Part shown: positions 25,968 to 34,218 of the stretch, in pieces
Numbering within the stretch: the first letter of the stretch is position 1
Layout of the letters: each line of letters opens with the position of its first letter
Assembly: GCF_002844575.1 (NCBI RefSeq)
Contig: NZ_PIQO01000001.1
Span: forward strand, 346,895 to 410,894
DNA: 64,000 nt
Direction of reading: 5' to 3'
From: Heyndrickxia camelliae
GTDB taxonomy: Bacteria; Bacillota; Bacilli; Bacillales; Bacillaceae_C
Program-made: the position numbers and the translations under genes
Notes under the pieces: generated by a model
What the model was told of the DNA's origin: nothing
Database searches by the model: none
The model's input: the letters and a program-made list of their open reading frames with translations, nothing else

Positions 25968-27245
25968 ATGAATGAAGCTATTATAGCAATTATTATTTTT
26001 TTGCTAACATATGGTCTTATTATTTCTGAAAAAATACACCGCACCATTATCGCGATGCTAGGCGCGGCATTAATGATTGTTTTTAAAATCGTTACACAGG
26101 AAACTGCGCTGCAACATATTGATTTTAATACGATTGGCTTATTGATTGGTATGATGGTAATGGTTTCGATTACAGGTGAAACGGGTGTTTTTAAATTTGT
26201 TGCGATCTGGTCTGCAAAAAAAGTAAAAGGAAGACCGATTGCCATTCTGCTTGTTTTATCACTTATTACCGGTATTGGGTCTGCTTTTCTGGATAATGTT
26301 ACAACCGTTTTGCTAATGGTTCCAGTGACGTTCAGCATTACTCGACAATTAAACATATCACCAATTCCTTTTCTTATTTCGGAAATATTAATGTCAAATA
26401 TTGGTGGTACTGCAACAATGATTGGAGATCCGCCAAATATTATGATTGGCAGTGCAGTTCCAGAACTAACCTTTATGAGATTTATTACAAATTTAACTCC
26501 AATCATTTTAATAATAATGGTAGTAACGGTACTTTTGCTTATGTTAATCTACCGAAAAGAGTTTAAAACATCAGATGAGACTCGAAAAAGGATTATGAGC
26601 CTTAATGAAAAAGATGAAATCACAGATAAACTACTCATGATTAAATCTCTTACGATGATGGGACTAACCATTATTGGTTTCTTCCTACATGAATGGATTC
26701 ACGTAGATACTGCGACCGTTGCGTTGGCGGGGGCATTTATCCTATTGCTTCTTTCTGGTGAGAGTTATTTAGAAAGTGCTCTCGGAAAAGTAGAATGGAC
26801 AACAATATTCTTCTTTGTTGGGTTATTCGTTCTTGTGTCAGGCTTAGTGGAGACAGGAGTAATTGAAAAAATTGCTTCCTATGCGATTGAGTTAACAGGC
26901 GGTCATGTTACATCCAGTTCCTTTCTAATTCTTTGGCTTAGTGCAATAGCCTCAGCATTTATAGATAATATCCCATTTGTAGCAACCATGATTCCACTTA
27001 TTCAACAAATGGGTCATTTAGGCATCCACAACCTTGAGCCTTTGTGGTGGTCATTATCACTTGGTGCCTGTCTTGGCGGAAATGGAACATTAATTGGTGC
27101 AAGCGCCAACCTCGTTGTTGCAGGTCTAGCCGGAAAAGAAGGATATAAGATTACCTTTGTAAAATATTTATTTATTGGGTTTCCCCTAATGTTGATCTCT
27201 ATATTAATTTCAATGGCGTATATCTATTTAAGATACTTACTTTAA
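25968..27245 (+). CDS. ArsB/NhaD-superfamily ion transporter
   Basis: About 425 residues with ten or more membrane segments. Family motifs: IHRTIIAMLGAALMI, GSAFLDNVTTVLLMVPVT, MSNIGGTATMIGDPPNIMIG in the first half, and AFIDNIPFVATMIPLI and GGNGTLIGASANLVVAGLA in the second. The two inverted halves with DN and GDPPN/GASAN motifs are typical of the ArsB/NhaD/CitM superfamily; the ion is not evident. ATG 25968 fits the homologous start, though the AAAGGGATGAT upstream is somewhat distant. A small soluble protein gene follows 15 bp later. Confidence 0.85.
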   Translation: MNEAIIAIIIFLLTYGLIISEKIHRTIIAMLGAALMIVFKIVTQETALQHIDFNTIGLLIGMMVMVSITGETGVFKFVAIWSAKKVKGRPIAILLVLSLITGIGSAFLDNVTTVLLMVPVTFSITRQLNISPIPFLISEILMSNIGGTATMIGDPPNIMIGSAVPELTFMRFITNLTPIILIIMVVTVLLLMLIYRKEFKTSDETRKRIMSLNEKDEITDKLLMIKSLTMMGLTIIGFFLHEWIHVDTATVALAGAFILLLLSGESYLESALGKVEWTTIFFFVGLFVLVSGLVETGVIEKIASYAIELTGGHVTSSSFLILWLSAIASAFIDNIPFVATMIPLIQQMGHLGIHNLEPLWWSLSLGACLGGNGTLIGASANLVVAGLAGKEGYKITFVKYLFIGFPLMLISILISMAYIYLRYLL

Positions 27246-27260
27246 CACGGAGGTGTTGAA

Positions 27261-27548
27261 ATGGAGAAAATAAGATATGAAATGAATGAAAATGTGGTTA
27301 TCATAAATGAAAATCATGAACGAGAAGATGGTATAGAACTAACGTTTAAAATAAAAAATGATGCTGCTATTAAACGTTTACATGAGGTGCGTAATTTCTT
27401 TGAAAGAGATAAGGTATATACGGATGTTCTTTTTTATACATTGGAAGATAAAAAGTTTCAAATCATTGTTCGTGATGATTCCTATGCTGTTTTACTAGCC
27501 GCACTTTTTAGATGGCAGCTCGTAAAGAAATTGGAATGGATAGACTAA
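27261..27548 (+). CDS. Small soluble protein co-transcribed with the ion transporter
   Basis: A protein of 95 residues, strongly charged and alternating beta/alpha (IRYEMNENVVIINENHERED, IELTFKIKNDAAIKRLHEVR, KFQIIVRDDSYAVLLAAL). GGAGGTG precedes ATG 27261. It lies 15 bp after the transporter and before their common terminator, so it is probably a partner or regulator of the transporter. No family recognised; no membrane segment. Confidence 0.7.
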   Translation: MEKIRYEMNENVVIINENHEREDGIELTFKIKNDAAIKRLHEVRNFFERDKVYTDVLFYTLEDKKFQIIVRDDSYAVLLAALFRWQLVKKLEWID

Positions 27549-27628
27549 AAAAAGACTAAATTGGACTGCACCTCAAAGGTTAGAGCTGGTCTAACTTTTG
27601 GGTGCACAACAACTGAGTCTTTTTTTAG
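27547..27628 (+). terminator. Large nested terminator of the transporter operon
   Basis: Outer stem AAAAAAGACT / AGTCTTTTTT encloses a second long hairpin whose arms are TGCACCTCAAAGGTTAGA and TCTAACTTTTGGGTGCA. The 3' arm ends in a T run at 27619-27625. Confidence 0.85.
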
Positions 27629-27677
27629 ATAAGGAAGTAAAAAATTTTAATCCTACAAATTGCTTAATTAATGTAGA

Positions 27678-27818
27678 GTTTTGTCTAGCTACAGCACCTA
27701 TCGGCTAGTAGATTTCTCCGTCTTCTCCTTACCATAAGTCAAAGACTCCGAAGGTGAAATTTTGAAACCGAATTTCACTCATCCATACACCGATGAGCAA
27801 GGCGCTTGCGCTTTTTTT
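27678..27818. repeat. Dispersed intergenic repeat, copy A
   Basis: The element starts TGTCTAGCTACAGCACCTAT and ends AAGGCGCTTGCGCTTTTT. This pattern (TCTAGCT.CAGCGCCTA ... GCGCTTGCGCTTTT) is typical of a repeat family in Bacillus intergenic regions. A diverged inverted copy lies at 52370-52480, sharing the segments ATGAGTGAAATT, AATTTCACCTTCG and AGTCTT.GACT. It lies between two convergent genes. Confidence 0.75.
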
Positions 27819-28905
27819 ATTCGTTATTTGTTCTAATCCACCTTTTAAAATAGCCCTGACTATACAGTTCTTTTAATAAGATAGTTAGAATTGGCGTTAA
27901 AAGCATTCCCCAAAATCCAAACAAACCGAGAAAAATCACCATTAATGACAGCATTAGAAAGGCTGAAACCCCCAGTGATTCTCCGACAATCTTAGGTTCC
28001 AACAGCTGTCTTACAAGGAAGACAATCCCGTAAACAATTAATAGTTTAATTGCTAAAGCTGTGTTGCCAACGATAAATAAATAGATAATCCAAGGAACAA
28101 AAATAGTGGCAACTCCCAAAAGCGGCAGTATATCAAATACTGCTGATAATATAGAGATAATAAATGCATTATTTACATGAAATATTAACAATGAGACAAA
28201 GATAATCACGAATGTAATGGTCATTAATTTTAATTGCGCCGTAATATATTTAGTAATCCCACTGATAACATTAACTCGTAAAAAATCCCAGCCTTCCTTC
28301 ATCCAGCTTGGGGCTTTATCATTGAATTTTGCTCTTACTTTTTCAGCATCCTTCCCTAAGAAATAGGCAAGAATAATCCCAAGAAGTAAATTTCCGATAA
28401 AAACAATACTTGTATTGACCGTTCCAACCAGTGCCCATAAAAATTTTGAAAAATAGACCATAAATTTCTGACCGATGGAACCAATCTTTTCATTCACTTT
28501 CTCTGGTATTCCATATGGAAGGTCAAAATATTGGCGTTGGAGATGATGAAATTCTCCTCCAAAATTACTCTTTAATGCGTCAATGTAATGAGGCATTTTC
28601 GTAATTAAATTATGGACTTGATTGACCGCAATCATTCCTCCGAAAAAGATGACAGCAAGTGCTAGAATTAAATAAAAGACTAGCGAAATGGCAATTGCTG
28701 CTCCTCGCTTTATTTTTATGGCAACCAGCAATTTTACCATTGGCTTGATTAACATATATATAATAGCCCCGAATACGATTGGAGTAGCGACTCCGAAAAT
28801 CCAATTCGCAAATTTCAAGGAAAGCCAAATGACCGCAATTAATAATACGATATCAATAATCGTTTTATAATGTCTTTTGATAAAAGACCAAACAATCTCA
28901 CCCAT
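27817..28905 (-). CDS. AI-2E-family membrane transporter
   Basis: About 362 residues, starting at the ATG 28905 with AAAGGGGA upstream; the longer frame to 29010 has no binding site. It shows the AI-2E family plan: two N-terminal helices (TIIDIVLLIAVIWLSLKFAN), a helix pair near 75-100, an amphipathic soluble section (about 120-190) and four or five C-terminal helices with ILLGIILAYFLGKDAEKV and DILPLLGVATIFVPW. Relatives (YueF, YtvI, TqsA) export autoinducer-2 or ions. The specific substrate is unknown. The end overlaps the repeat at 27678-27818. Confidence 0.85.
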   Translation of the reverse strand: MGEIVWSFIKRHYKTIIDIVLLIAVIWLSLKFANWIFGVATPIVFGAIIYMLIKPMVKLLVAIKIKRGAAIAISLVFYLILALAVIFFGGMIAVNQVHNLITKMPHYIDALKSNFGGEFHHLQRQYFDLPYGIPEKVNEKIGSIGQKFMVYFSKFLWALVGTVNTSIVFIGNLLLGIILAYFLGKDAEKVRAKFNDKAPSWMKEGWDFLRVNVISGITKYITAQLKLMTITFVIIFVSLLIFHVNNAFIISILSAVFDILPLLGVATIFVPWIIYLFIVGNTALAIKLLIVYGIVFLVRQLLEPKIVGESLGVSAFLMLSLMVIFLGLFGFWGMLLTPILTILLKELYSQGYFKRWIRTNNE

Positions 28906-28983
28906 GCAACTTCCCCTTTCCTTAATATTAATAGTATAACAGCAACCTACCAATTTTCCATTACTTGTTTTATAAAATAAAAT

Positions 28984-29014
28984 CAAAAAAAAACCACTAT
29001 GTATAAACATAATG
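28984..29014 (-). terminator. Terminator of the minus-strand anchored protein gene
   Basis: On the minus strand CCATTATGT and ACATAGTGG pair with one mismatch across TTAT, followed by nine T. Confidence 0.75.
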
Positions 29015-29025
29015 GGTCAAGCAGT

Positions 29026-29340
29026 TTATTCATCTGATTTATACTTTAGATAATTAAAATTGGATGTTGGTACAACTTTTTTAATATTTCCATCCTTATC
29101 TTTATAAATCTCAAATTCTTGATAAGTTTCGACCGTATACCCTTCTATTTCTTCTGTTCCCACCAATTTTTCCTCCAAAGTAGGAGATGAAACATCAGTC
29201 GTTTTAATACCAGAAAATGCTGGGACATCCGTTGTAATCTGATCAAGATCCCTGTTAGAAATTGTAGAAAGATATGCAATGAATACTAAGCAAAAAAGAA
29301 TAACAAAAAAAGCAGTTTTTTTAGATTTTATCGCATTCAA
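29026..29340 (-). CDS. Hypothetical protein with N-terminal membrane anchor
   Basis: A protein of 104 residues: a Lys-rich start, one membrane helix (TAFFVILFCLVFIAYLSTI) and a polar extracytoplasmic part with Lys/Asp-rich strands (TYQEFEIYKDKDGNIKKVV). The start codon is TTG 29340, placed seven bases after AGAGGTG; the overlapping ATG is in another frame and stops at once. It lies upstream of the AI-2E gene but ends in its own terminator. Function unknown. Confidence 0.65.
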   Translation of the reverse strand: MNAIKSKKTAFFVILFCLVFIAYLSTISNRDLDQITTDVPAFSGIKTTDVSSPTLEEKLVGTEEIEGYTVETYQEFEIYKDKDGNIKKVVPTSNFNYLKYKSDE

Positions 29341-29510
29341 AGATATTCACCTCTTATCTCTTTTTTTATGCTTGTCTATAAGAGATTATGCCATTTTAAA
29401 ATAAAGATTATAGTACTTAACATTTCTGAAAAAACTATTATCTTAAACATTCTTTATTTCTCTACTATAATAAACTAAAACATTTTATAGAGAATAAGAG
29501 GGGAATAGTA

Positions 29511-30320
29511 ATGCGCAATATTTTTTCCATTATTATTGGTTCATTACTCGTAGCTGTTGCCTACAATTTATTTCTGATTCCACACCATATTTTGAGTAGC
29601 GGATTAAGCGGAATTGCCATTATGCTAGGGTTTATAACACCAATTAATACCGGTGTCTTTAATTTTCTTTTGAATTTTCCGCTTTTAGTTTTGGGATTTA
29701 TTAAACTGGGGAAACGATTTATTATCTATACCATAATTTCTGTTGTGGTCCTTTCAGTAGGTTTGTATGTATTTCCCGTTATCAAAATTACCACAGAGCC
29801 TTTGCTTGCTTCTTTAGCAGGAGGGGTATTGACCGGTGTTGGGATTGGTCTGATATTTAGGGCATCTGGTTCGTCAGGTGGATTCGACATTATTGCGATG
29901 TTATTAACAAAGAAAAAGGATTTTCCTCTTGGTTCCATTATTACTGCCATGAATGGGATTATTGTGATCATTTCAGGATTTATTTTCACGTGGGATGCTG
30001 CCCTCAATACATTAGTGGCTATATATGCAACCGGTAAAGTAATTGATACAATCCATACCAAACATATTAAATTGACATTAATGATTGTGACAAAAAAAGG
30101 GGAAGAAATGAAAGAAAAGCTGTTGGCGAATTTATATCGTGGTGTAACGGTATTGAACGGGGAAGGTGCATATACTGGAGAAAACCGTAAGATTCTGATG
30201 ACTGTAATAACACGATATCAGTTGACAGATGTAAAAAAATTAATTAATGAAACAGATAGAGAAGCATTTGTTAATATAACAGAAACGGCCGAGGTCATGG
30301 GGTTATTCCATAGAGGATAA
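29511..30320 (+). CDS. YitT-family membrane protein (DUF2179)
   Basis: A protein of 269 residues. Five membrane helices fill residues 1-175 ([40 protein letters not shown] and [10 protein letters not shown]). A cytosolic DUF2179 domain follows ([19 protein letters not shown] and [15 protein letters not shown]). The length and motifs are those of the YitT/YvjA/YqfU family, which is present in several copies in Bacillus and has no settled function. ATG 29511 follows AGAGGGG. A TATAAT at 29466-29471 with a weak TTAAAC 17 bp upstream is the likely promoter. Confidence 0.9.
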   Translation: MRNIFSIIIGSLLVAVAYNLFLIPHHILSSGLSGIAIMLGFITPINTGVFNFLLNFPLLVLGFIKLGKRFIIYTIISVVVLSVGLYVFPVIKITTEPLLASLAGGVLTGVGIGLIFRASGSSGGFDIIAMLLTKKKDFPLGSIITAMNGIIVIISGFIFTWDAALNTLVAIYATGKVIDTIHTKHIKLTLMIVTKKGEEMKEKLLANLYRGVTVLNGEGAYTGENRKILMTVITRYQLTDVKKLINETDREAFVNITETAEVMGLFHRG

Positions 30321-30373
30321 TTTTAGAACATTTTAGTAAAATAGATATAGTATGTGATAAAATAAAAACTATA

Positions 30374-30405
30374 AATAACGTCCACATGTTTGTGGGCGTT
30401 ATTAT
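30374..30405 (+). terminator. Hairpin between the YitT gene and ppaC
   Basis: AATAACGTCCACA 30374-30386 pairs with TGTGGGCGTTATT 30391-30403 (one G-U). The tail is only moderately T-rich. Confidence 0.6.
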
Positions 30406-30439
30406 TGAACTTTACATATATAATAGAAGGAGAAGAACA

Positions 30440-31378
30440 ATGGAAAAAGTACTTATTTTCGGACACAAAAATCCAGACACAGATACAATTTGTTCTGCAA
30501 TTGCATATGCGGAATTAAAATCTAAGCTTGGAATGGAAGTAGAACCTGTAAGACTTGGAGAAATGAATGGTGAAACAAAATATGCCTTAGATTATTTCAA
30601 GGTGGAAGCACCTCGTTTCGTTCAAAAGGTTGCAGGCGAAGTAAAAAACGTTATTTTGGTAGATCATAATGAGCGTCAGCAAAGTGCTGATGACATTAAT
30701 GATGTACGTGTTCTTGAAGTTATTGATCATCACCGTATTGCAAACTTTGAAACAAGTGATCCATTATACTATAGAGCTGAGCCTGTTGGATGTACAGCAA
30801 CTATCTTAAATAAATTATATAAAGAAAACGGTGTGCAAATTCGCAAAGAAATTGCAGGTTTAATGCTTTCTGCGATTATTTCTGATTCATTATTATTCAA
30901 ATCCCCAACATGTACAGATGAAGATGTAGAAGCAGCAAAAGAATTAGCATCAATTGCAGGAGTAGATGCTGAAACTTACGGATTAGCAATGCTAAAAGCA
31001 GGTGCAGATTTAAGTGATAAAACAGTTGAACAGCTTATCTCATTAGATGCAAAGGAATTTCAAATGGGCGATTACAAAGTTGAAATCGCGCAGGTGAATG
31101 CGGTTGATATTAATGATGTTTTCTCTCGTCAAGGTGAAGTGGAAAGTGCTTTGACTAATGTTATAGAAGAAAAACAACTAGATTTATTCTTATTTGTTGT
31201 AACAGATATTTTAAGCAATGATTCCACTGCTATCGCATTAGGACGTGGTGCAAAAGCCGTAGAACAAGCGTATAATGTGGAACTTCAAAACAACACAGCG
31301 GTCTTAAAAGGTGTAGTTTCGCGCAAAAAGCAAATCGTTCCAGTATTAACAGATACTTTAAAATCATTACAACTCTAA
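30440..31378 (+). CDS. ppaC: Manganese-dependent inorganic pyrophosphatase
   Basis: About 312 residues (family 309). ATG 30440 follows AGAAGGAGA; the frame upstream to 30386 is not used. DHH-superfamily motifs: [45 protein letters not shown], and [19 protein letters not shown] in the N-terminal domain; the DHHA2 domain ends with [13 protein letters not shown]. It hydrolyses pyrophosphate and drives biosynthetic reactions in the cytosol. It is a monocistronic gene with a strong terminator. Confidence 0.97.
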   Translation: MEKVLIFGHKNPDTDTICSAIAYAELKSKLGMEVEPVRLGEMNGETKYALDYFKVEAPRFVQKVAGEVKNVILVDHNERQQSADDINDVRVLEVIDHHRIANFETSDPLYYRAEPVGCTATILNKLYKENGVQIRKEIAGLMLSAIISDSLLFKSPTCTDEDVEAAKELASIAGVDAETYGLAMLKAGADLSDKTVEQLISLDAKEFQMGDYKVEIAQVNAVDINDVFSRQGEVESALTNVIEEKQLDLFLFVVTDILSNDSTAIALGRGAKAVEQAYNVELQNNTAVLKGVVSRKKQIVPVLTDTLKSLQL

Positions 31379-31417
31379 TCGAAATATAAAAGGAATTAAC
31401 TTCATTAGTATGGTTAG

Positions 31418-31456
31418 AAAAGCACTTGAAAAATTTGCTATTCAAGTGCTTTTTGT
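31418..31456 (+). terminator. Terminator of ppaC
   Basis: AAAAGCACTTGAA 31418-31430 pairs perfectly with TTCAAGTGCTTTT 31441-31453, followed by further T. Confidence 0.9.
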
Positions 31457-31547
31457 TATTTTTGTAAATGGATTTGACATGAAACCCGTTTCATCCCTTA
31501 CAATCAAAAAAGAGGTGCAGATACTAATACGGAAAGTAGGAATGTAC

Positions 31548-32327
31548 ATGAAAAACCAAAGTGTGATTTTTTTTGATATAGATGGAACGTTGCTTACACA
31601 TGATAAGAAACTACCTCCTTTAACAAAAGAGGCTATTTTTAATTTGAAAGAACAGGGACATTTGGTGGCAATTGCAACTGGACGTGCCCCTTTTATGTTT
31701 GAAGGATTACGCAAGGAATTAGGAATTGATACATTTGTTAGTTATAACGGACAATATGTTGTATTAAATGGGGAAGTGTTGTATACCAATCCATTAAATT
31801 CCTTATCTCTTGAAAAATTAGCAAAAACAGCTCTTCATCGCAATCATCCTATTGTTTATATGGACCATCTAGATATGAAAGCAAATGTTCCTGAACATGA
31901 ATATATTAAAGAAAGCATAGCAACATTAAAGATAGACCGTTTTCCTGCCCATGATCCACTATATTATAAAGGACGTGCATTGTATCAATCTCTTCTATTT
32001 TGTCCGGAAGGAGAAGAAAAACAATATGAACAGGAATTTAAGGATTTTGATTTTGTAAGATGGCATCCTGTTTCTGTTGATATTGTTCCAAAGGGAGGAT
32101 CCAAAGCCATCGGAATTCAAAAGATAGTAAAGGAATTGGGCTTATCTGAAGAAAATGTTTATGCATTTGGAGATGGACTTAATGATACAGCTATGCTCTC
32201 TATGGTAAAAAACAGTGTAGCGATGGGTAATGCAGAAGAAAGAGTTCAAAAAGTTGCAAAATATGTTACAAAATCGGTCGAAGACAATGGGATTCATTAC
32301 GGTCTTCAAATGGTTGGGCTATTATAA
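31548..32327 (+). CDS. Cof-type HAD-IIB phosphatase
   Basis: About 259 residues from ATG 31548, which has AAAGTAGGA upstream; the frame extends to 31410 but that part overlaps the ppaC terminator. HAD motifs: FFDIDGTLLTHDKKLP (motif I, nucleophile Asp), AIATGRAPFM (motif II), a Cof cap domain, and AFGDGLNDTAMLSMV (motif IV). Such enzymes dephosphorylate sugar phosphates or cofactors; B. subtilis YkrA and YcsE types are similar. The substrate is unknown. Confidence 0.9.
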   Translation: MKNQSVIFFDIDGTLLTHDKKLPPLTKEAIFNLKEQGHLVAIATGRAPFMFEGLRKELGIDTFVSYNGQYVVLNGEVLYTNPLNSLSLEKLAKTALHRNHPIVYMDHLDMKANVPEHEYIKESIATLKIDRFPAHDPLYYKGRALYQSLLFCPEGEEKQYEQEFKDFDFVRWHPVSVDIVPKGGSKAIGIQKIVKELGLSEENVYAFGDGLNDTAMLSMVKNSVAMGNAEERVQKVAKYVTKSVEDNGIHYGLQMVGLL

Positions 32328-32353
32328 TTACATTAGACAATGGCACTGAAACC

Positions 32354-32388
32354 GGGCAGTACTACCTTTGTAGTACTGCTTTTTTTTG
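32354..32388 (+). terminator. Terminator of the HAD gene
   Basis: GCAGTACTAC 32356-32365 pairs perfectly with GTAGTACTGC 32370-32379, followed by eight T. Confidence 0.95.
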
Positions 32389-32426
32389 TGAGGTATTTAT
32401 GGTTTACAATATAAAATGATTGTATA

Positions 32427-32509
32427 TGAATGAAAATGAATGATTTTGGTTGTTTTTTGTCGAAGTTGGATGTACAATAAATTTGTATCAAAATTGTATG
32501 CGGTATCAA
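32427..32509 (+). promoter_or_regulatory. Promoter/operator region of the fructose operon
   Basis: TTGTTT 32450-32455 and TACAAT 32473-32478 are 17 bp apart. Upstream is the direct repeat TGAATGAAAATGAATGA at 32427-32443, and downstream GTATCAA occurs at 32485-32491 and 32503-32509. Both repeat pairs are candidates for the FruR binding site. No convincing CcpA (cre) box was identified. Confidence 0.5.
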
Positions 32510-32529
32510 TAAAGTGTAGGTGAAACAAT

Positions 32530-33285
32530 TTGTTAACAGCTGAAAGACACCGAATCATACTGGAAATGTTAAAGAAAAAGGATATTGTAAGTTTGCAAGA
32601 GCTCATATCTGAGACGAATACGTCGGAATCCACTATACGGAGAGATCTTATAGAACTTGAAAAGAAACATGCTTTAAAGAGAGTACATGGAGGGGCGGCA
32701 CGCCTCCATGGAAAACTTGAGGAACCGGATATTCTTGAAAAATCAACCAAAAACCTTCAAGCAAAGGATCGCATAGCCAGATATGCAGCTATGCTGGTGG
32801 AGGATGGTGATTGTATATATATTGATGCTGGTACAACGACTCTCCAGATGATTCCTTACTTACCTGATGAAAGCAGTATTGTTGTGGTTACGAACGGATT
32901 AACGAATATTCAACCACTGTTAAGTAAAGGAATCAAAACTTATTTAATCGGTGGTTCTATCAAACCAAAGACAGGTGCCATGATTGGTATGGGCGCCTTG
33001 AAAGGGATTGAAAACTATCGATTTGATAAATGTTTTCTAGGTGTAAATGGAATCCATTCCTCTTTTGGATATACGACTCCAGACCCAGAAGAGGCATTTA
33101 TCAAACAAAAAGCACTTCACCTTTCAAGGGAAGCCTTCGTATTGGGTGACTCTTCGAAGTTTGGAGAAATTGCCTTTTCGGAAATTGCCCCTTTATCAAA
33201 AGCAAGTATTATTACCGATAACTTAAATAAGGAAACACATGAATTATACAAACAAAAAACGAAAATAAAGGTTGTGACATCATGA
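32530..33285 (+). CDS. fruR: DeoR-family fructose operon regulator
   Basis: A protein of 251 residues. The N-terminal DeoR helix-turn-helix reads RHRIILEMLKKKDIVSLQEL and SESTIRRDLIELEKK, followed by the sugar-phosphate sensing domain (DCIYIDAGTTTLQMIPYL, VTNGLTNIQPL, GGSIKPKTGAMIG, FLGVNGIHSSFGYTTPDPEE). The start is TTG 32530 with AGGTG upstream. Its stop overlaps the fruK start (ATGA). FruR represses the operon and is relieved by fructose 1-phosphate. Confidence 0.92.
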   Translation: MLTAERHRIILEMLKKKDIVSLQELISETNTSESTIRRDLIELEKKHALKRVHGGAARLHGKLEEPDILEKSTKNLQAKDRIARYAAMLVEDGDCIYIDAGTTTLQMIPYLPDESSIVVVTNGLTNIQPLLSKGIKTYLIGGSIKPKTGAMIGMGALKGIENYRFDKCFLGVNGIHSSFGYTTPDPEEAFIKQKALHLSREAFVLGDSSKFGEIAFSEIAPLSKASIITDNLNKETHELYKQKTKIKVVTS

Positions 33286-34199
33286 TTTACACCATTACAC
33301 TAAACCCTTCCGTGGATTATCATGTTGTGGTTGATGATTTTCAAGCTGGGAAATTAAACCGTACGAAGTCAGATTATAAGGTTCCAGGTGGAAAGGGAAT
33401 CAATGTTTCAAGGGTGCTAAAAAGATTAGGAGTACCATCAAAGGCACTAGGTTTTATTGGTGGTTTCACTGGAGTATATATTCAGGAATTTTTGAAAAAA
33501 GAGCAAATACAAATGGAGTTTATTGAGGTAAATCAAGATACAAGAATTAATATTAAACTAAAGTCGGAAGAAGAAACAGAGATCAATGGGGCGGGACCTA
33601 ATATTACTAAAGAGCACTTGGAGGAATTATTTGCCCTACTTTCGACCCTGACTTCAGAAGATATAGTGGTTTTTTCTGGAAGTATACCAAGCTCATTACC
33701 TTCCACTATCTATGTAGATTTAATCAAGAAGTGTAAGGATAAAGGAATTCGTTTTGTAGCAGATGTTTCTGGAGATGCACTTGAAAGTATTTTAGCAGAA
33801 AAGCCATTTCTTATTAAGCCGAATCATCATGAATTGGGAGAGTTGTTCCAAACGGAAATTAACACGATTCAAGATGCATTTATGTATGGGAAAAAATTAG
33901 TGGAAAAAGGCATAGAGAATATCATTGTTTCTATGGCTGAGAAGGGAGCACTCTTTATTAATAAGGACTTTGCTTTTCAGGCAAGCGCACCAAAGGGTGA
34001 ATTGCAAAACTCTATAGGAGCTGGTGATTCCCTAGTTGCCGGGTTCTTAAGTGCCTATACAACGGGAAAATCTTTAGAAGAGGCTTTTAAAATAGGTGTT
34101 GCGTCAGGAAGTGCAACCGCATTTTCACAGGGCCTTTGCACCAAGGATGAAGTCATGGGTCTATTGAATCAAGTTAAATTGCAAACTCTTGAAGGATAA
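33282..34199 (+). CDS. fruK: 1-phosphofructokinase
   Basis: A PfkB-family kinase of 305 residues. It opens MIYTITLNPSVDYHVVVDDF, has the PfkB signature 1 VPGGKGINVSRVLKRLG, and the catalytic/anion-hole motif GAGDSLVAGFLSAYTTG near residue 245. It converts fructose 1-phosphate, delivered by the fruA PTS, to fructose 1,6-bisphosphate. The ATG overlaps fruR by 4 bp and fruA follows after 19 bp. Confidence 0.95.
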   Translation: MIYTITLNPSVDYHVVVDDFQAGKLNRTKSDYKVPGGKGINVSRVLKRLGVPSKALGFIGGFTGVYIQEFLKKEQIQMEFIEVNQDTRINIKLKSEEETEINGAGPNITKEHLEELFALLSTLTSEDIVVFSGSIPSSLPSTIYVDLIKKCKDKGIRFVADVSGDALESILAEKPFLIKPNHHELGELFQTEINTIQDAFMYGKKLVEKGIENIIVSMAEKGALFINKDFAFQASAPKGELQNSIGAGDSLVAGFLSAYTTGKSLEEAFKIGVASGSATAFSQGLCTKDEVMGLLNQVKLQTLEG

Positions 34200-34218
34200 T
34201 ACGAGGTGAGGGTACAAC

